This document shows, one piece after another, positions 63,221 to 64,000 of a DNA stretch of 64,000 bases. The translations under genes and the position numbers were made by a program. The number at the start of each line of letters is the position of its first letter. The first letter of the stretch is position 1. This DNA comes from Takakia lepidozioides (lineage: Eukaryota; Streptophyta; Takakiopsida; Takakiales; Takakiaceae). Location of the stretch: the NCBI GenBank assembly GCA_030704615.1, contig CM060732.1:2914001-2978000 (forward strand), read 5' to 3'. The notes under the pieces are model-generated. The model was not told the DNA's origin and did not search any database. It worked only from the letters and a program-made list of their open reading frames with translations.

Positions 63221-64000
63221 AGACGACACTCCAAAGGAAGATCCGGAAGGCTTGCCGGAAGGATGAGCTGGCGAAGTCCGTGATGCAGGACTTGAGGATG
63301 GGGATTAAATCGCAGTTCCACTTGCAAAATGGACTGCTCCGGTATAAGCAAAAGCGTCTCTACGTGCCGAAAGGAGGGATCAGGGATAGTCTCTTGAGAG
63401 AATGCCATGATAGCCCGCTTGCGGGCCACGGCGGAGCCAAGCGCACTGCGGCACTCTTGAAGAAAGAGTATTTCTGGCCCAAACTGAGGGAGGAGGCAGA
63501 GGAGTATGTCAAGACATGCACCACATGCCAACAAAACCGGAGCGAGTACAAAAAGCAAGCGGGGCTGTTACAACCCTTGCCGATTCCAGAGGGGACTTGG
63601 GAAAGCGTCTCGATGGATTTTATGACTGCTATGCCGCTGTCAAAAGGATTCGATGCAATCATGGAGGTGGTAGATAGGTTCAGTAAAATGGGCCATTTCA
63701 TCCCCACCAAGGAGACGGCAACGGCGCAGGAGACAGGGCGACTTTACTTCGCCCACGTCTTAAAGCATCATGGAGTCCCGAAGGATATTGTCTCGGACCG
63801 CGATCCAAAGTTTACGAGTAAATTTTGGAGAGCACTTTGGAAGAAGATGGGGACGAGGCTGAAGATGAGCACCGCCTTCCGACCTACGACGGACGGCCAA
63901 ACGGAAAGAGTGAATTCCGTAGTGAAGCAATTCTTGCGGAATTACGTGTCGTCAGACCAATCAGACTGGATGGAACACTTAGACGCGGCAGAGTTCTGTT
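63190..64000 (+). CDS. Gypsy integrase, open to the window edge
   Basis: After the frame break near 63195 one frame is open to 64000 with no stop. It starts [19 protein letters not shown], has the HHCC zinc site ([14 protein letters not shown] ... CTTCQ), [20 protein letters not shown] with the first Asp, [15 protein letters not shown] with the second and [20 protein letters not shown] with the Glu. The C-terminus lies beyond the window. It is the continuation of the pol that starts at 61255; the element's own LTR is not the 59347 LTR in a demonstrable way, because a PHD-type fragment lies between them. Confidence 0.9.

Noticed and set aside
1-64000. tRNA, rRNA or organelle DNA
   Set aside because: No cloverleaf or rRNA landmark was noticed on reading; a tRNAscan/Infernal run would be decisive and could not be done.

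Overview
The window looks like nuclear DNA of a streptophyte with a large repeat content. The genes are split by GT-AG introns. The mobile elements are of plant type: Ty3/gypsy LTR elements, CACTA/EnSpm with TNP2 and TNP1-type genes, and MULE with a SWIM finger. There is a 500-N scaffold gap at 33782-34281. The combination of PHD-tailed gypsy pol and very abundant short palindromes reminds me of a charophycean alga such as Chara braunii; that is recognition, not proof. I see no ordinary single-copy host gene and no RNA gene that I can support; nearly everything is mobile-element sequence or its debris.

Layout. 1-3.2 kb: decayed Ty3 integrase ending in a PHD finger, then a short LTR-like repeat. 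5.2-8.7 kb (minus): a seven-exon TNP1/Transposase_24-like gene with an FCP1/SCP-type HAD domain inside it. 8.9-10.8 kb (minus): unidentified exons in a 560-bp tandem duplication. 12.8-16.8 kb: CACTA TNP2 transposase, facing a convergent minus-strand gene (16.8-18.3 kb). 19.7-20.5 kb: remnant integrase (minus) into which a ~13.3 kb LTR element (20475 to the gap) has inserted. That element has decayed gag-pol and an extra 3' coding region. 34.3-35.0 kb: array of short palindromes. 35.5-39.1 kb: complete-looking three-exon MULE transposase, followed by its terminal sequence up to 39903.

39.9-52.7 kb holds the most interesting content: three copies (A minus, B plus, C plus) of one multi-exon gene family. 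It joins a ParB-like domain (DGNHRLLAW motif) to sequence arranged like a beta-class DNA methyltransferase (a DPPY-like site written DIP[D/G]G, then VLDL-x-x-GTG and GIEGD). All three copies carry lesions. A 1.29-kb non-autonomous relative of the neighbouring MULE sits in an exon of copy C with a clear 9-bp target duplication. Palindromes of the GAAATGCGG type lie in the introns of copy A, in the MULE ends and in arrays between the copies.

52.7-64 kb: a PPR gene fragment, a ~50-bp-period hairpin satellite, two inverted 727-bp LTRs, a minus-strand gypsy gag with PBS, long hairpin repeats, a second PHD-tailed pol with an integrase deletion, and a chromovirus-like pol running off the right edge.

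The transposases (TNP2, MULE) could act on their own families. The ParB/methylase-like genes could in principle mark or bind element DNA, but that role is inferred from domain resemblance only.
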